Assembly: GCA_021397835.1 (NCBI GenBank)
Contig: JAJFZO010000230.1
Span: 6,008,001-6,072,000, forward strand
Reading direction: 5' to 3'
Source of the DNA: Moringa oleifera
Lineage: Eukaryota; Streptophyta; Magnoliopsida; Brassicales; Moringaceae
DNA length: 64,000 nucleotides
A model generated the notes under the pieces. The model saw nothing but the letters and a program-made list of their open reading frames with translations, was not told where the DNA came from and did no database searches. Positions 18,260 through 30,090 of this stretch are shown here, one piece after another; position 1 is the first letter of the stretch, and the number at the start of each line of letters is the position of its first letter. The position numbers and the translations under genes were made by a program.

Positions 18260-18620
18260 AAGTATGATTGACTACTGGGATCGGATGGTTGTCGTGCAGC
18301 CACGTGAGAGAGCTTGCTGCACCGGCAGACCATCATAGGAAAACAGCAATCCACATGCAGAAAGCAACACGTGTCAGGATACAGGCGGGACCCATAGTAG
18401 GTGACCGGAGAAAGTTTGAACAAGGAGACCCCATAAAATTCAAAAAACTTTCAACTTTCGACATACACGGGGGCGCGGGGACAGATTCGGAAATTCGGAA
18501 GATACAGAGCAGCAGCAGGGAAAGAAGGGACCCACAAAAGATTTTATAAAATTTCAAGGGGACCCCATCAAGATTTTCATATTTGCAAAGTGGGGCCCGC
18601 GTCTATTGATTTCATGTCTC
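18260..18620. other. GC-rich island in an AT desert, with G-boxes and GGGACCC words
   Basis: This patch contrasts sharply with its surroundings. It has CACGTG at 18301-18306 and 18368-18373, and GGGACCC at 18387-18393, 18527-18533 and 18559-18565, plus GGGGCCCGC near 18592. It lies about 2.4-2.8 kb upstream of the response regulator. No coding frame looks real. It could be a distal regulatory region, a noncoding transcript or a decayed insertion. Confidence 0.45.
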
Positions 18621-20848
18621 CTTCACTGTTTGTTACAACATAACAAAGAAATTGATTCCTTGCTGTGAGGAAGACAGACATTCTGTGCATGTTATGGTCC
18701 CCAATTTCCCTTCTTTTTTTTTTTCTTTTTTTTTTGGCCTTTTCAGTACTCAAAGTTGTAATAATTATGTTGGAGGGTCTTATTGTATCTTTTACTCAAA
18801 AGCCACGCTATATTTCCGTTCTTAGTCTTGTTTTTTCAAATTCGAATTTCCAATATAATTTTTTTAATTTTTTATGTTTTTTTCTATTTCTTAAAGAATC
18901 TCAAATTGGGTTTCATATTTTTTAAAAAATTAAAAGCTTATTATAGAGATTTTATTTAATTTATTGATATATAAATAATTAATATATTATTAATATCTGA
19001 TTTGTTGTCCATGGACATGAAATTATGATGCTTTATTATAAATAGAACTCATTTGAAGACAATGTTTTTATAAAATTCATCTGAATTTAAAATACATATA
19101 AAATATAAAAAAATAAAATTTTATATATTCTTTATTAATATAATATTTTTTGTGAGGGGAAAAAAGCACAGATGTAATATTTAAACAATATAAAATTCAT
19201 AAGTTTTAACTCATGTAGTATTACTAATAAAAAAATATAATTTATTTTTCATAGTAACTATTCAAAGATACAAAAGATAAAAATCCTAATTTAAACTTGC
19301 ATTTAAATTTTTTAGTAAAAAGTTTTAAAAAATATTTTTATAATTTAAAATAATAATATGAAATAATATAAATTTAATAATTAATTTTATTAAATTATTA
19401 TACTTGTTAATTTCTTTAAAAAAGTGATAATGTTCAAATCAACAAAAATATTTTAATTTTTATATAAATATATATTATAAAATATAAAAAAATTAATAAT
19501 AAAGAGATTTTAAAATAAATAATATAATTTACAGACGCCCGTCATCAATAATAAAAAATTATTCACAAAAAAGAAAACTCCTCAAACTTTTATTAGACCT
19601 TTTTGTTTTGTTTTAATTTTAATTAAAATATCTTTTTTTTTTTACTATAAGGTCAAAGTTGTTGTGGGTTTTTTTTTTCTGATTTTTATTTTTTATATTA
19701 TAAGTTTAATTAATTAATCCATGCAATTAAATTAAACACAAAAAGAGCAAAAGCTTGGACAAGGGAACTGTTGGAGCCAATCTTAGAATGACAACATCAG
19801 TTCTTGTCCCACATACCGTCAATTGACTTCTCATCTTTGAATTTCGTCCCTTATACACACTTTGTCTCAGAATTTATTTATTTCTATAGTTTTATAATTC
19901 ATAATTTAAAAACCCTCCAATTAAAATTAAAATTATAATAAATTTAATAATTTTTATCAAAAATTAAAATAGTAATAAAAATATAAAACTGATCCCTAAA
20001 TAATTATTTTTATGAAAATTAGTTTATTTATGTCAAATTTTTTGCTTTGTATACAAAAATATTTTATTATTTTAACTCGTATCATATTATAAATATTATT
20101 TATTATATATTTTTTATAATTTTAAAACATGTTCATAAATTATATATTGCATAATTAAAGTTTTATATATATAACTGCTTGATTGTGTTCCTGCAATATT
20201 ATTTTTTAAAATGAATTAAATTTTTTTAAAATAATAATGAATAAAAAAATAGAATCTAAAAGGATAAGGTGATAAATAGGGGAAGGGACAAGAGGTGGAT
20301 ACATATTTGAGTAATGTGTTGTGAAGTCACATCTTAAAATGTTGTTTGTGGGAAGAAAATTCCAAAATTAAGCCAAAGTTTTAATATAAGATTGGGAGTT
20401 GAAATTAACAAAGAAATCGATTAAATTAAGTTGATATAAGCGAAAAGGGTGACGACGAAATATATAAAATTAGGGTAATTAATTAATTGGGAAAAGTATG
20501 TTATAAAAATATAATATATAGTTTTATTAGTTAGGGTGGGGATTAGGTTATGTGAAAGTAAATAGATGATGAGGGGGGGATGGGTACAAAGATCTTGGCA
20601 GATTTTCCTTGGCAATCAAACAAAATCCGAAGAAAGAAAAAAGAGGAGAGAGGGAGGGGGAGAGATGGGTGGTTGTACAAACAAGGAAAGAGAGAATCTA
20701 GCTAGAGATCGCAAATCAAAGCAGAAAAATACATGACAACATCTCCCTCTTTCTATCTCTTTCTATCTCTTCTGCAACTGCAAGCACATACAGTTACTTC
20801 TCACCTACTTAATAAAACCTACGGCACAACCACAAAGCACCCACCAAA

Positions 20849-20958
20849 CCACCCTCTCTCTCTCTCTCTCTAAAGCTGTTCATTGGCTACAGAAGATCAG
20901 AAGGGCACCCTCTCTCCCTCTCTCTCTCTCTCTCTCTCTTTCTTTCTCTTTCTCTCTC
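20849..20958. repeat. CT-rich tracts in the response regulator leader
   Basis: Two CT runs (about 20852-20871 and 20909-20958) precede the ATG by 70-175 bases. They are typical of plant 5' untranslated or core promoter DNA. Confidence 0.75.
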
Positions 20959-21027
20959 TTGTAAGCTGCTGAGGAGCAGAAGGGTGGGGAGGGAGTAGGG
21001 CTGGTTTTGCTCTCTTTGGGGAGGCAA

Positions 21028-23215
21028 ATGGAGTTGAAGACAGAAGCGGAAGAGACAAAGCAAAAAGAACAGAAGAAGCAGGAGCAGGAGGAGGAGGAGG
21101 AGCAACAAGAGCAGCACTTTCACGTCTTGGCAGTAGACGATAGTGTTCTTGACAGGAAGCTTTTAGAGAGACTCCTCAAAGTTTCGTCTTACCAAGGTAC
21201 TGCCACCATTCATTACAATATAGCCCTTTTTCTATTTTCTTATTCTTCTTGGTTTTTCCTGGAAAATCTGGAGAGAAACCCATTTGCTTGTTTTAGTGTC
21301 ATTTCATGATCTCAATGTCGTGGGTTTTTGTGTTTTACTGTCGATTTTCTTCTGGGTTTTCCTGGAAAATCTGGAGAGAAACCCATTTGCTTGTTTTGGT
21401 GTCGTTTCATGATCCTAATGTGGTTTTGTGCTTTACTGTCGATTTTCTTCTGTTTTTTTTTTCTCTTAACGGATACTGAGTTTCTGTGTTTGTTTTGGTT
21501 TTGCAGTGACATGTGTGGATTCTGTGGATAAAGCTTTAGAATATTTGGGTCTGCTTAATAACCTAAACTGTGATTCTACAGCTTCTTCTTCCTCTACATC
21601 TTCTCTCCCCTCATCACAAGAGGTCAGATCTCCTCCTCCTCCTGCTCCTCCTTCATCATCATCATCTTCTTCTTCCTCTTCCTCTCCTCTATTCATTTCT
21701 TTCTCCTCTTGAGGAGAGAGAAAAGACAAAGGAAAATCCATGCCACATTTTCTTTCAGACTAATTTCTCAGACATTGAGAAAAATGACTAAATGAAAAAG
21801 TTCTTTATCAAATTTAGCAAGCTAATAATAATTAATCTGTTTTAAAACCGTAGGAAAATCAAATCAAAGTTATTTGTTTTCAGAGAATGGGAAAACAGAA
21901 GACGATATCAATGTGAACAACATTTTCCCGAGAAAATATATCAGCTAAAAGAGACGAGCAGTAAGTAATTAATTCCTCTTGGTCAAACTTACATGTTATA
22001 ATAAATTCTCCAAAATCCAACCAATTTTAGAGAATTTTTAAAGATAATACACATAATATATGTGAGAAAATCAAATGCAAAGATACACTAAAACCTTAAA
22101 TCTTGATATCCCGTTACCAAGAAATTCAATTACTTCAAAACATGAATTTATCCCTTCATAAATAAATTGTTACGGAGTCCTTATTACGGAATTTATCTCA
22201 TTATGGAATTTTCTTCAAATTATATAATTTCATTTTCTTGGTCTATTTCCATTTTTTCTTTTTAAAAAAGTATCATGGCATGCTGTTATTAATTATTCTT
22301 CCATGGATACCATAGGGGTTGAAGGTCAACTTGATCATGACAGACTACTGCATGCCCGGGATGAGCGGCTATGATTTGCTCAAACGAGTCAAGGTCAACA
22401 ATCCTTACTCATAACTTTCCATGATTACACGTTATATTATTATTGCCATAGCTCTAGCCTCAGAAGCTCCCATGAGGGCGAGTTTCCTGAGGAAATGACG
22501 CTTTTCCGGGAAAATGTAGCTGTACATGGACATTTTGTTCAAAATTCAGAGGATATATGCATGTGGGTCGATGAAAAGTCATGACTTGATGCAAAGAATC
22601 CAAGCTATAGTATGGGACATTAATGCTTTGATTTCCATGAAAGGTGATGTACATGAAAAGGAAAGGAGCAAAGTTAAAAAAGCAAAAACACAAAAGCAAA
22701 TCAAATTGACCCATTTGGAGATTTTCTTTTAAATAATACTAAAGAAAAGGTGCATGGTTGAAACCTGCAGGGATCTTCCTGGAAAGACGTACCAGTTGTG
22801 GTCATGTCATCAGAGAATGTACCCTCCAGAATCAGCATGTAAGTTTCTCTTTCTTTTCCTTTCTTTTTCTTCCAAAAGAAAAAGAAAAAGAAAGATTAGG
22901 AGCTGATAGTTTGTTAAGGGCTTGTCTGACAGGTGCCTGGAGGGAGGAGCTGAAGAGTTCTTCTTGAAGCCGCTTCAGCTATCGGACCTACAGAAGCTTC
23001 AGCCTTATCTTCTGAAATCAATGGAGAATTCCTGTGAAAGCATGGAGGAAGAAGAAGAAGAAGAAGGACCGAACAATGAGAGCGGTGAAAGTGACCAGAA
23101 GAAAGACAGCAACAGTGAGGGGCATAAAAGCAAGAATGGGTTTATTAAAAGGAAGGCAGTGTGTCCTGAGCCTCCAGAGAGAAGACCCAAAATAAAAGGG
23201 TTGGAGGTTGTATGA
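21028..23215 (+). CDS. Type-A two-component response regulator (ARR8/ARR9-like), 5 exons
   Basis: Exons: 21028-21196, 21507-21622, 22316-22393, 22771-22838 and 22933-23215; 237 residues. Type-A regulators are phosphorylated by His-phosphotransfer proteins and dampen cytokinin signalling; they have a receiver domain but no DNA-binding domain. Visible receiver features are the acidic pair in VLAVDDS (Asp37, Asp38), the phospho-acceptor in [15 protein letters not shown] (Asp105), [13 protein letters not shown], and the Lys in EEFFLKPL (Lys156). DYCMPGM and EEFFLKP favour the ARR8/ARR9 branch over ARR3-7. The receiver is preceded by a Glu/Gln-rich stretch (about residues 5-29). It contains a Ser-rich insert before exon 3 and ends in an acidic, then basic tail. 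The start is the first in-frame ATG; an upstream in-frame TTG at 21007 is not a plausible start. It converges with the disulfide isomerase gene. Confidence 0.94.
21245..21452 (+). repeat. Tandem duplication of about 103 bp inside intron 1
   Basis: Two near-identical copies lie back to back in intron 1 of the response regulator, at about 21245-21347 and 21348-21452. Both carry TTCCTGGAAAATCTGGAGAG and a closing ACTGTCGATTTT, and they differ at only a few positions and small indels. The exons are unaffected. Confidence 0.9.
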
Positions 23216-24568
23216 ATTGACAACATTAATGTAGCACATAAGAGAATAGGGGGTGTGGGGGGTTTAACTTTTTATACTAGGCGGCTTACAGTGTTGTGTC
23301 TTGTCTGGTTAGTGGCAATGGGTTTCATGGTGACCATCTTATCTTCAATAATCATATGGAAGCAGAAGAATTTGCAGATGTGGGCAGTGATGACGCTCAG
23401 AAAATCAGAACCTAAGAAGGAATTAAGCAAAATCTAATGTGGGAAAATTGGTATGTCGTCTTTCTGAACACTTAAAAGAGTAACAATTAATGGTGGAAAA
23501 TCTTAACAAGGAACCTTAATAGGAAACCTTGGGAGGACCAAAAATTTGGCACTAGCTTTTTAGTTTTTAGGTACACAGTTTGAAGACCAGTATCAACATG
23601 ATTTTCCTGCGCACAGTGAACATTGGGTTTCCATCTCCTGCGCCTTTGAGTCAGCCACTTTGGAACAAGAACCGGCGAAGAGATAAAACTCATAAAAGAG
23701 GCAAATATGGAATATGACAGGGTGCGAAGATATGGCGCATTTCTGAGTTACATTGGTTGAGATTCTTTCCCAGTATACATGGCTAAAAACATGGAACTAA
23801 AAGGAAACCGAGGGCAGATACACCAATGCTGACTCTTCTCAGGTTTGTAACACGGGAATCAGCTTCAGGAGCCATTGATAACACAAAATGCTATTCCTCT
23901 ACAGTACAAAAAGATGAAAGGGGAAAGAAAACCCACGACGAGAACCATTAAACTGAAAATTTGATATTCAGATAAGAACTTGCTTGATGTCCTACAGAAA
24001 AACCAAAAAAAAAAAAAACTATTATAACTCTACCATCCCCATAGCTACGGAGCTGAGAATGCCGAAAATACCCTCCTACTTATTCATAACTACAGTTTTT
24101 GAAAGTAAAAGACAGAAAACTAGGATGGAAAGAAGCCAGGGTGGAAGGGACATCAGGCATTCCTTTCTTGCCGCCATATGTATAACAGCACCAAGCAAAA
24201 CCCAATTGTTTGTAGATGGTTTCTATCCTCTGGATAAGTTACACTAACTGCAAGGAACAACATGAGCAAATCACAAGATCAGATATTTGTGAAAATACTA
24301 AAAAAAAATGTATGTAACGTAGACCATTGTAAATGTGAATCATCCAAAATCTAGAAGCAGTTTGAAAACAAGATAACTTTCTCCACTGATCAAGACAATG
24401 CAACATGAGTGGTATGGTCTTCACCAGCTACCCATATATTTAGATTAAGTTTCTATTAAAAAAGAATGAGAAATTGAGAGATGGGTCCTGATGAGGAAGC
24501 ACAAGACCAGATCATGTTGATGCTTCTATTAAATGTACTCACAATTGTAAGAGGAAACATTCACCTAT
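23216..24568. other. Convergent 3' region between response regulator and PDI
   Basis: About 1.35 kb between stop codons. It should carry both 3' untranslated regions. Several short open frames on either strand show no resemblance to known proteins. Confidence 0.55.
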
Positions 24569-27500
24569 CTAGAGCTCATCTTTTGCAGGTTCCTGATGCT
24601 CTTTTTTGTCCCTGTTCTTTTCAATGAAGTTAATGAAGTCTTCCTTAGTCCGGTCCCCATCATACGGCACTATCTTTCCACTGGCTGACTTGAAGTATAT
24701 GGTTGGGAAACCTTTGACATCAAATGTGTCACTTGGGAAATCATTTGTAGTTGCATCCTGGGAAATGACAGGAAAGCACATTTTATCAACAACGTTCAAA
24801 AGACAAAAAGCAATTATACAAGAATCTTTGCTTTGAGACACATTTTTCTGTATATACACCAAATTTCATCTCATATTTCTTTATTTTATTCCAGAACAAT
24901 ATTTCCTACTTATTAGGAAAGGTTAATCATGTCTTATCATTGTGTACAAATGCCTATGTGCATGAATTTAGAGAAAGAAAATTAAATAGTAATTTCAAGA
25001 ATAAAGCTTACAAGTTTTGCAATAACAACATCTGCATCATTTTCATACGAGATGGCAACTTCATCCAAGATTGGAGCCAATTTTTTGCAGTGTCCACACC
25101 AAGGAGCATAGAACTCGAGGAGAACTGCAGGGCAAAAAAGGCATCAATATACTGTATATCATACTAAAATTCCAAAAAGTAAGCTGAAACTTTTCCAATA
25201 TGAACAAAGACACTAACAGTGTAACTACTGGGCCTATTTTCTTCTAGTCATTCACTATCTGGGGTTATATTAATTTTTCTGATAGATAGTTCATCATCAA
25301 TTTGTTAGGGTTGTTAAATCTTCTCCATAAAACATCTGCTAAATTCAGAGATTACAAAATGAAAATCCAGACAACAGGAGACGAAAAAGTAACAAGTAAA
25401 TTAACTAATTTTGTGTCATCAATTAATGTTCTTCATAGAAGCCACTTCAATTATCTGCAGTTAATTAAAAGTTTCACATCTTTAATTTATAAGTAAATTA
25501 ACTCAGCATTCTTGCCATGCTGCAGCAAATGTGATAAACACACTAAAAGGTACCACAAACCATATACGGAAGGAAAGAAGGTCCAAGCCCGAGTGAGCTT
25601 TGCACAAACCAAGAAGAATCAGAAAATAGAATGAACAGCATACATAACCCAGAGATATGAAATAAAATTAGACCACTACTTGATCACAATATAAAGAATG
25701 TTAATACTCCACACCAGAGAGATAAGCAAATACAAATCCCTACAATAGGCACCAGCCAGGACAAAAAAAAAAAAAAAGAGGAATGCACCGAGGGAACAAT
25801 AATACGCACCATTTTTTTCTGAGTTGAAAACCATGTCCTGGAGACTGTCAGCAACAACCACTTTCACAGGCTCATTATTTTCTTCAGGAACAGGATCAGA
25901 TTTTCTATATGGTTGAACTATGCCATCCTGCAATTATACACTCATGTCAAAAATGCATGTACAAACAATCCAATTAGAATGCTGGTTCTAGGTCCTATCA
26001 GAGACAACAATGAACTTATCAAGCACAAACTTGCAGATTGAAGCAACACATGTAGCATGTTTCACACAAATATCAGCAAATCTTTAGAATCAACGAGGTA
26101 CACCGTATAAAGAAGCATCACCTTGTAATCCTTCACCCAAGATGCAATGTGATCCGGCTCCAAGTTTGACTTTAAGTACTTCTGTCCATCAGTAGACTGG
26201 ATTATAATGAGAGGCACTTGGCTGTCTTTAAGTCCAAAGTACTGTCACTCAACCAAAGAGAATGTCAGTATATCAAACAGTCATATTATTTAAAAAAAAA
26301 AAAAAAAAAGAGAAAGGGACATAATATAGATACTAACCTGAAAAGCACCTTGACTGTTCTCAACGTCTCCCAGCAGGAAGCTAATGCCCTCTCCTCTGTA
26401 TTGCTCAGCAACATCACGATATTTTGATTTAAATGAGTCAGCTGCTTCACCGCTGAAGTTCATGAACAGCATTGCCTACCAATTCAAAAGTTTTATCTAT
26501 TAAAAGAATCAAAAAATATACAAACACAGAAAACAAAATAACAAATCACACAATGTTCCAAAGTATTAACTGAATGCTGACATCTTAATGCAGAATTCAC
26601 TATGGAACTTTGTCCAAGAATGCATCACAGTTTCATCGAAGTATGTTTAATGAATTGGAGTGGATGTAAAAAATGCAAACATAAGATCGATGTTACTCTC
26701 CAAACAAATGAAACACCTCAGCAAGAAAGATGTGCCAGTGCTAGACCAATTTATAAACACAAGCAAATTCCACAAACTGCAAAGAACTCAAAAGTAAAAG
26801 TAGAAGAATTGGCTCAGAGGTACTATGGTAATCAATAAACTAGAAGCTTTTTAAATCCAGAAAATCTTCTTTTATGACGAAAAGTAAAGTTAGAAACAAA
26901 TTAAGACAGGAATACTCATTCACTCTTTGGACCAGGTTAAGAAACTTCATTTTAAAATCTCAAACTCTCTTGTTCTGCTTCACAATCTTAAATTTGCAAT
27001 AAACTCTCCATAATCTGTTAGCATAAACACCGTCAAGTGAAAGTCACACCAGAGGTAGGTAACATTAACATATGATTCAATGCACTCATTTGTACCCACT
27101 TTGACCAAATTCAGTGAGTATTAAAAAAAATTGGAAATAAAAAACTTAAACTGCCAGATGCTTCACAAGAAATACAAATTTATATATATTCTGTAAAGTA
27201 GAATAAGTTACCTTTGCATTGTTATTGTTAAAGAACTTGACAACAAAGGGGTGATTGCTTGGATCACTATCAAAGATAGTGACAACTGGAATGCTAGATT
27301 TCTCGACAAACTTCTCTAAAGAATCAACCTCGAAATCCTGCAAGGATGCAAGTAACTTTCCTAAAATAGATGTCTCAAAAGAAAAATTTTATTGAGGAAT
27401 TTGTATCTTGTATGATAACACAGCAAATATCATTTAAAGTTTAGATACTACTCCAAAATACCTTTGCATCAACAGAGAGTTCATCAAAAGGCTTGAACAG

Positions 27501-29341
27501 TCTAACCACAGGCCCGGCCACTGATGACTCCCCACGTGGAAGGTGTTTGGCTTCCAAAGTATGACCAAACTCATAGTCAGAGCGCAATTTCTCAGCAAGA
27601 GCGGTATAGTTGTCAAACTCCTCCCCAGAGAATTTTGGGAACACACCAACCTACAAAGATGTGGAAAAGTCTTTATAAGTGCTAAAATCCATTAGAAGAA
27701 AATGGATGAATAACATAAAAAAGGGTATCCACGAGGCACTCACAACAACTATCTTCTTATCACCAATAAGCTTACTAGCATCTTCGGAGGACTTTATTTC
27801 AAATGAAGCAGGGCCACTTTGCTTCTTCAAATAATCAACGATACCTTCAGCTTCACGTGGACCTTTATATTCTTGAACAATCTTTCCTCCATCTCTCAAA
27901 ATTTTAATTGTGGGAAAACCCTTAACGTCATACGCACTAGCAAGCTCTCTGTTTGCCTCTTCATTGGCATCAACTTTAGCAAGAAGAACTGGAGGGTCAA
28001 GACTACTCAATACAGAAGCAGCTTTCTCATACTGCATAGAAAAGAGCATACCTGTTGTTATCAGCTGACTAAGCATATATAATTCATTAAAATCTATGTC
28101 ACATCCAAAGGTTAGACAGGAATCTTCTTAAATGCTTGCAAATGAGAGAACTAAGTACCTCTGGAGCAAGCTTCTTGCAGTGACCACACCTGAAAAAGAA
28201 TATACTTGTATTAAAAAGTGTAACACATACTTTAGGGAATAACTAGCATTTCAAGAGGGCAGATATTATTATAAGCTCCAAAAATCAAGGAATGGATGGC
28301 AGAGACATAAATACAAAATTCAGCTATGCAGGCTATCATCTATTATTATTGCTAATTTCTGGTTTGATGCATGCAAGTATTAAATTGCAAGGAAAAGAAA
28401 CCGAGGAAATCTAGTCATATTGTCAACATTTTATTTAAATTATGAACATTCTCAGCAAAGAAAATCCAACACAAACAAAACAGATATATAAAGCAAATCC
28501 TTTAACCAATTCTCAGCCCAATTTGTTTTGCTGTTTTAAATGAAAAATATTTTCTGATTAATCAGAAGAATGCAATAGAAGAACAAGATTCAAAGGACCA
28601 TAGATTATTTTAGCATACTATCAAAGAATATATTCCAGTTAGTCTGTTCAAAAAAAGAATATATTCCAGTTAGATGTCCTTTGGTGCCCTCTTGAGCAAT
28701 AATATATGAAAAATGCCGGAAAAAAAAAATCCTTTGATAAAAAAAGGAAGAAAAAACAAGCATCCACTCTTTGCTCTACCTCAAAAATTGCAACTTTGAG
28801 ATCAAAAGGGAAAACGGATAAACTCAGACTTCAATTTTTATAGGCGTCATTCATGCAATAACGTCTTCAAATTAAAAAGAAAAAAAGAAAACAGTATAAC
28901 AAGCATCCGAAGATTCGAAATCAAAACGAAAGGCAAACTATATCATTCCATGCATGCAAACAGATCAGCCTCAACTTCAAATGTATATAATCCAAAGAGT
29001 AGACTCCATCATATAACAAAAATTTTAAGTTTAGTCTATGGCAAATCCTGGGAATTTGAAACAAGGGAAAGCCAAACTCGAAGTCCCCCAGATTCAAATA
29101 ATAAATGCACCGAGCAAATGAAAGATAGAAAATTGAACCAAGAAACAAAGAGGAACTGAGCAATATACCAAGGAGCGTAGAACTCGATGACGATGAATTT
29201 GTGCTTACTGACAGTCTCGGTGAAGTTAGACCGATCCAAAGTCAACACGAATTCCTTCGATTCGCCATCATCACACCAGATCGATGGTGCTATGAGAGCG
29301 AAAACGAAAACAGAAAACCAAATCGAAACCCTAAGCCCCAT
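24569..29341 (-). CDS. PDIL1: Protein disulfide isomerase, ER luminal (PDIL1 type), 10 exons
   Basis: Exons in transcript order: 29341-29169, 28189-28159, 28031-27744, 27650-27462, 27337-27212, 26475-26338, 26241-26122, 25927-25810, 25124-25012 and 24757-24569; 494 residues in frame. The protein forms and rearranges disulfides in the ER lumen. Its order is signal peptide (about 1-23), catalytic thioredoxin domain a with CGHC at 59-62, non-catalytic b and b' domains, domain a' with CGHC at 404-407, and an acidic tail ending in the retrieval signal KDEL. N-glycosylation sequons are seen at NFT (39) and NFS (275). The layout is that of classical PDIL1-1/PDIL1-2. The first CGHC sits on a 31-base exon. 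The true start is the ATG at 29341. The promoter carries ER-stress elements, annotated separately. Confidence 0.97.
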
Positions 29342-29416
29342 TCTCACCTACACTCTCTTTGAGTAACTCTAAATTATTTTGCTTTTGTGCGCTCTTTGAT
29401 CCTAAAAGTGCCTTGG

Positions 29417-29423
29417 TTTTATA
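29417..29423 (-). promoter_or_regulatory. TATA box of the PDI gene
   Basis: On the minus strand TATAAAA lies 76 bases before the ATG, in the context TCCTATAAAACC. The position allows a short leader of about 45 bases. Confidence 0.6.
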
Positions 29424-29557
29424 GGAACACAAGCAGGGGCGAGTATACATAGAAGGTGACAGTCAAAACACGTGAGCCACCGGGAGATATTTTCAATCGG
29501 GACTCTCTCGGGTACAAAAATATAGATCTACTCGCCGCACATGTGGTGGTTTGCCCA

Positions 29558-29576
29558 CGTGGAACAACACTATTGG
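29558..29576 (-). promoter_or_regulatory. ER stress response element (CCAAT-N9-CCACG) of the PDI gene
   Basis: Read on the gene's strand the site is CCAAT, nine bases, then CCACG: an exact match to the ERSE consensus bound by NF-Y together with an ER-stress bZIP (bZIP28/bZIP60 in plants). It lies about 135-160 bases upstream of the TATA box. The CCACG half is part of a palindromic CCACGTGG (29555-29562). Confidence 0.75.
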
Positions 29577-29707
29577 TTGCACTTTGTCACGGGTATGCCA
29601 ATTTGTTAAGTGGAAGCTACAGAAGGAGAGTAATCTTGTGAGATTTTATGGCAGTATTTATCCGTTAGGGAAACTCAGATGACTCAGGTCAACCCAGTCA
29701 AATTTAG

Positions 29708-29715
29708 CCACGTCA
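29708..29715 (-). promoter_or_regulatory. UPR element (TGACGTGG) of the PDI gene
   Basis: The gene's strand reads GATGACGTGGC, matching the UPRE core TGACGTGG recognised by XBP1-type and plant bZIP60-type factors. It is about 130 bases upstream of the ERSE. A further CACGTG lies at 29469-29474. Confidence 0.6.
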
Positions 29716-29904
29716 TCAATTCGAACTATATGACTGGCCTGGCGTCTTCCAATTCGTCAATCTTTTAAGGTATCATGGTTTTGAACTCACAGGATGATAG
29801 AAGGTCAGAGTAAGTAAAAAGCTCACATGTAGTTACGGCCCTTCTTTCCCAGTCCTCGTTAAACGCAAGGATTCTTAAAGTGATAGAGTTTTAATTACAA
29901 TTAC

Positions 29905-30090
29905 TAATTCCCGAGAAATAAAGTATAATTATCCTAATTCTGGATAAATAAAGTTTAATTATATTAATTCCGAGAAATAAAGTATAATTATCCTAATTCT
30001 CGATAAATAAACTTTAATTATATTAATTCTTGACAAATAAAGTTTAATATTATAATTCTGGAGAAATTAAGTTTAATTATAATACTAATT
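29905..30090. repeat. Minisatellite, about 6 units of about 31 bp
   Basis: Units begin TAATTC and contain GA.AAATAAAGT.TAATTAT. Successive units alternate between an AAGTATAATTATCC form and an AAGTTTAATTATAT form, giving a higher-order period of about 61-62 bases. Later units are more diverged. Confidence 0.85.

Larger units (their letters stand above)
12950..20640. other. AT-rich intergenic DNA between HEMB and the response regulator
   Basis: About 7.7 kb without a supported gene. Most is low-complexity AT sequence. Exceptions are a duplicated block at 13355-13655, a moderately GC-richer patch at about 15840-16800 with a perfect hairpin, and a GC-rich island at about 18260-18620. Open frames in these patches are short and lack family resemblance. 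Confidence 0.6.

Noticed and set aside
18223..18557. Open frames of 66-93 codons in the GC-rich island
   Set aside because: Both strands are open over the same bases, there is no recognisable domain, and they are better explained by base composition.
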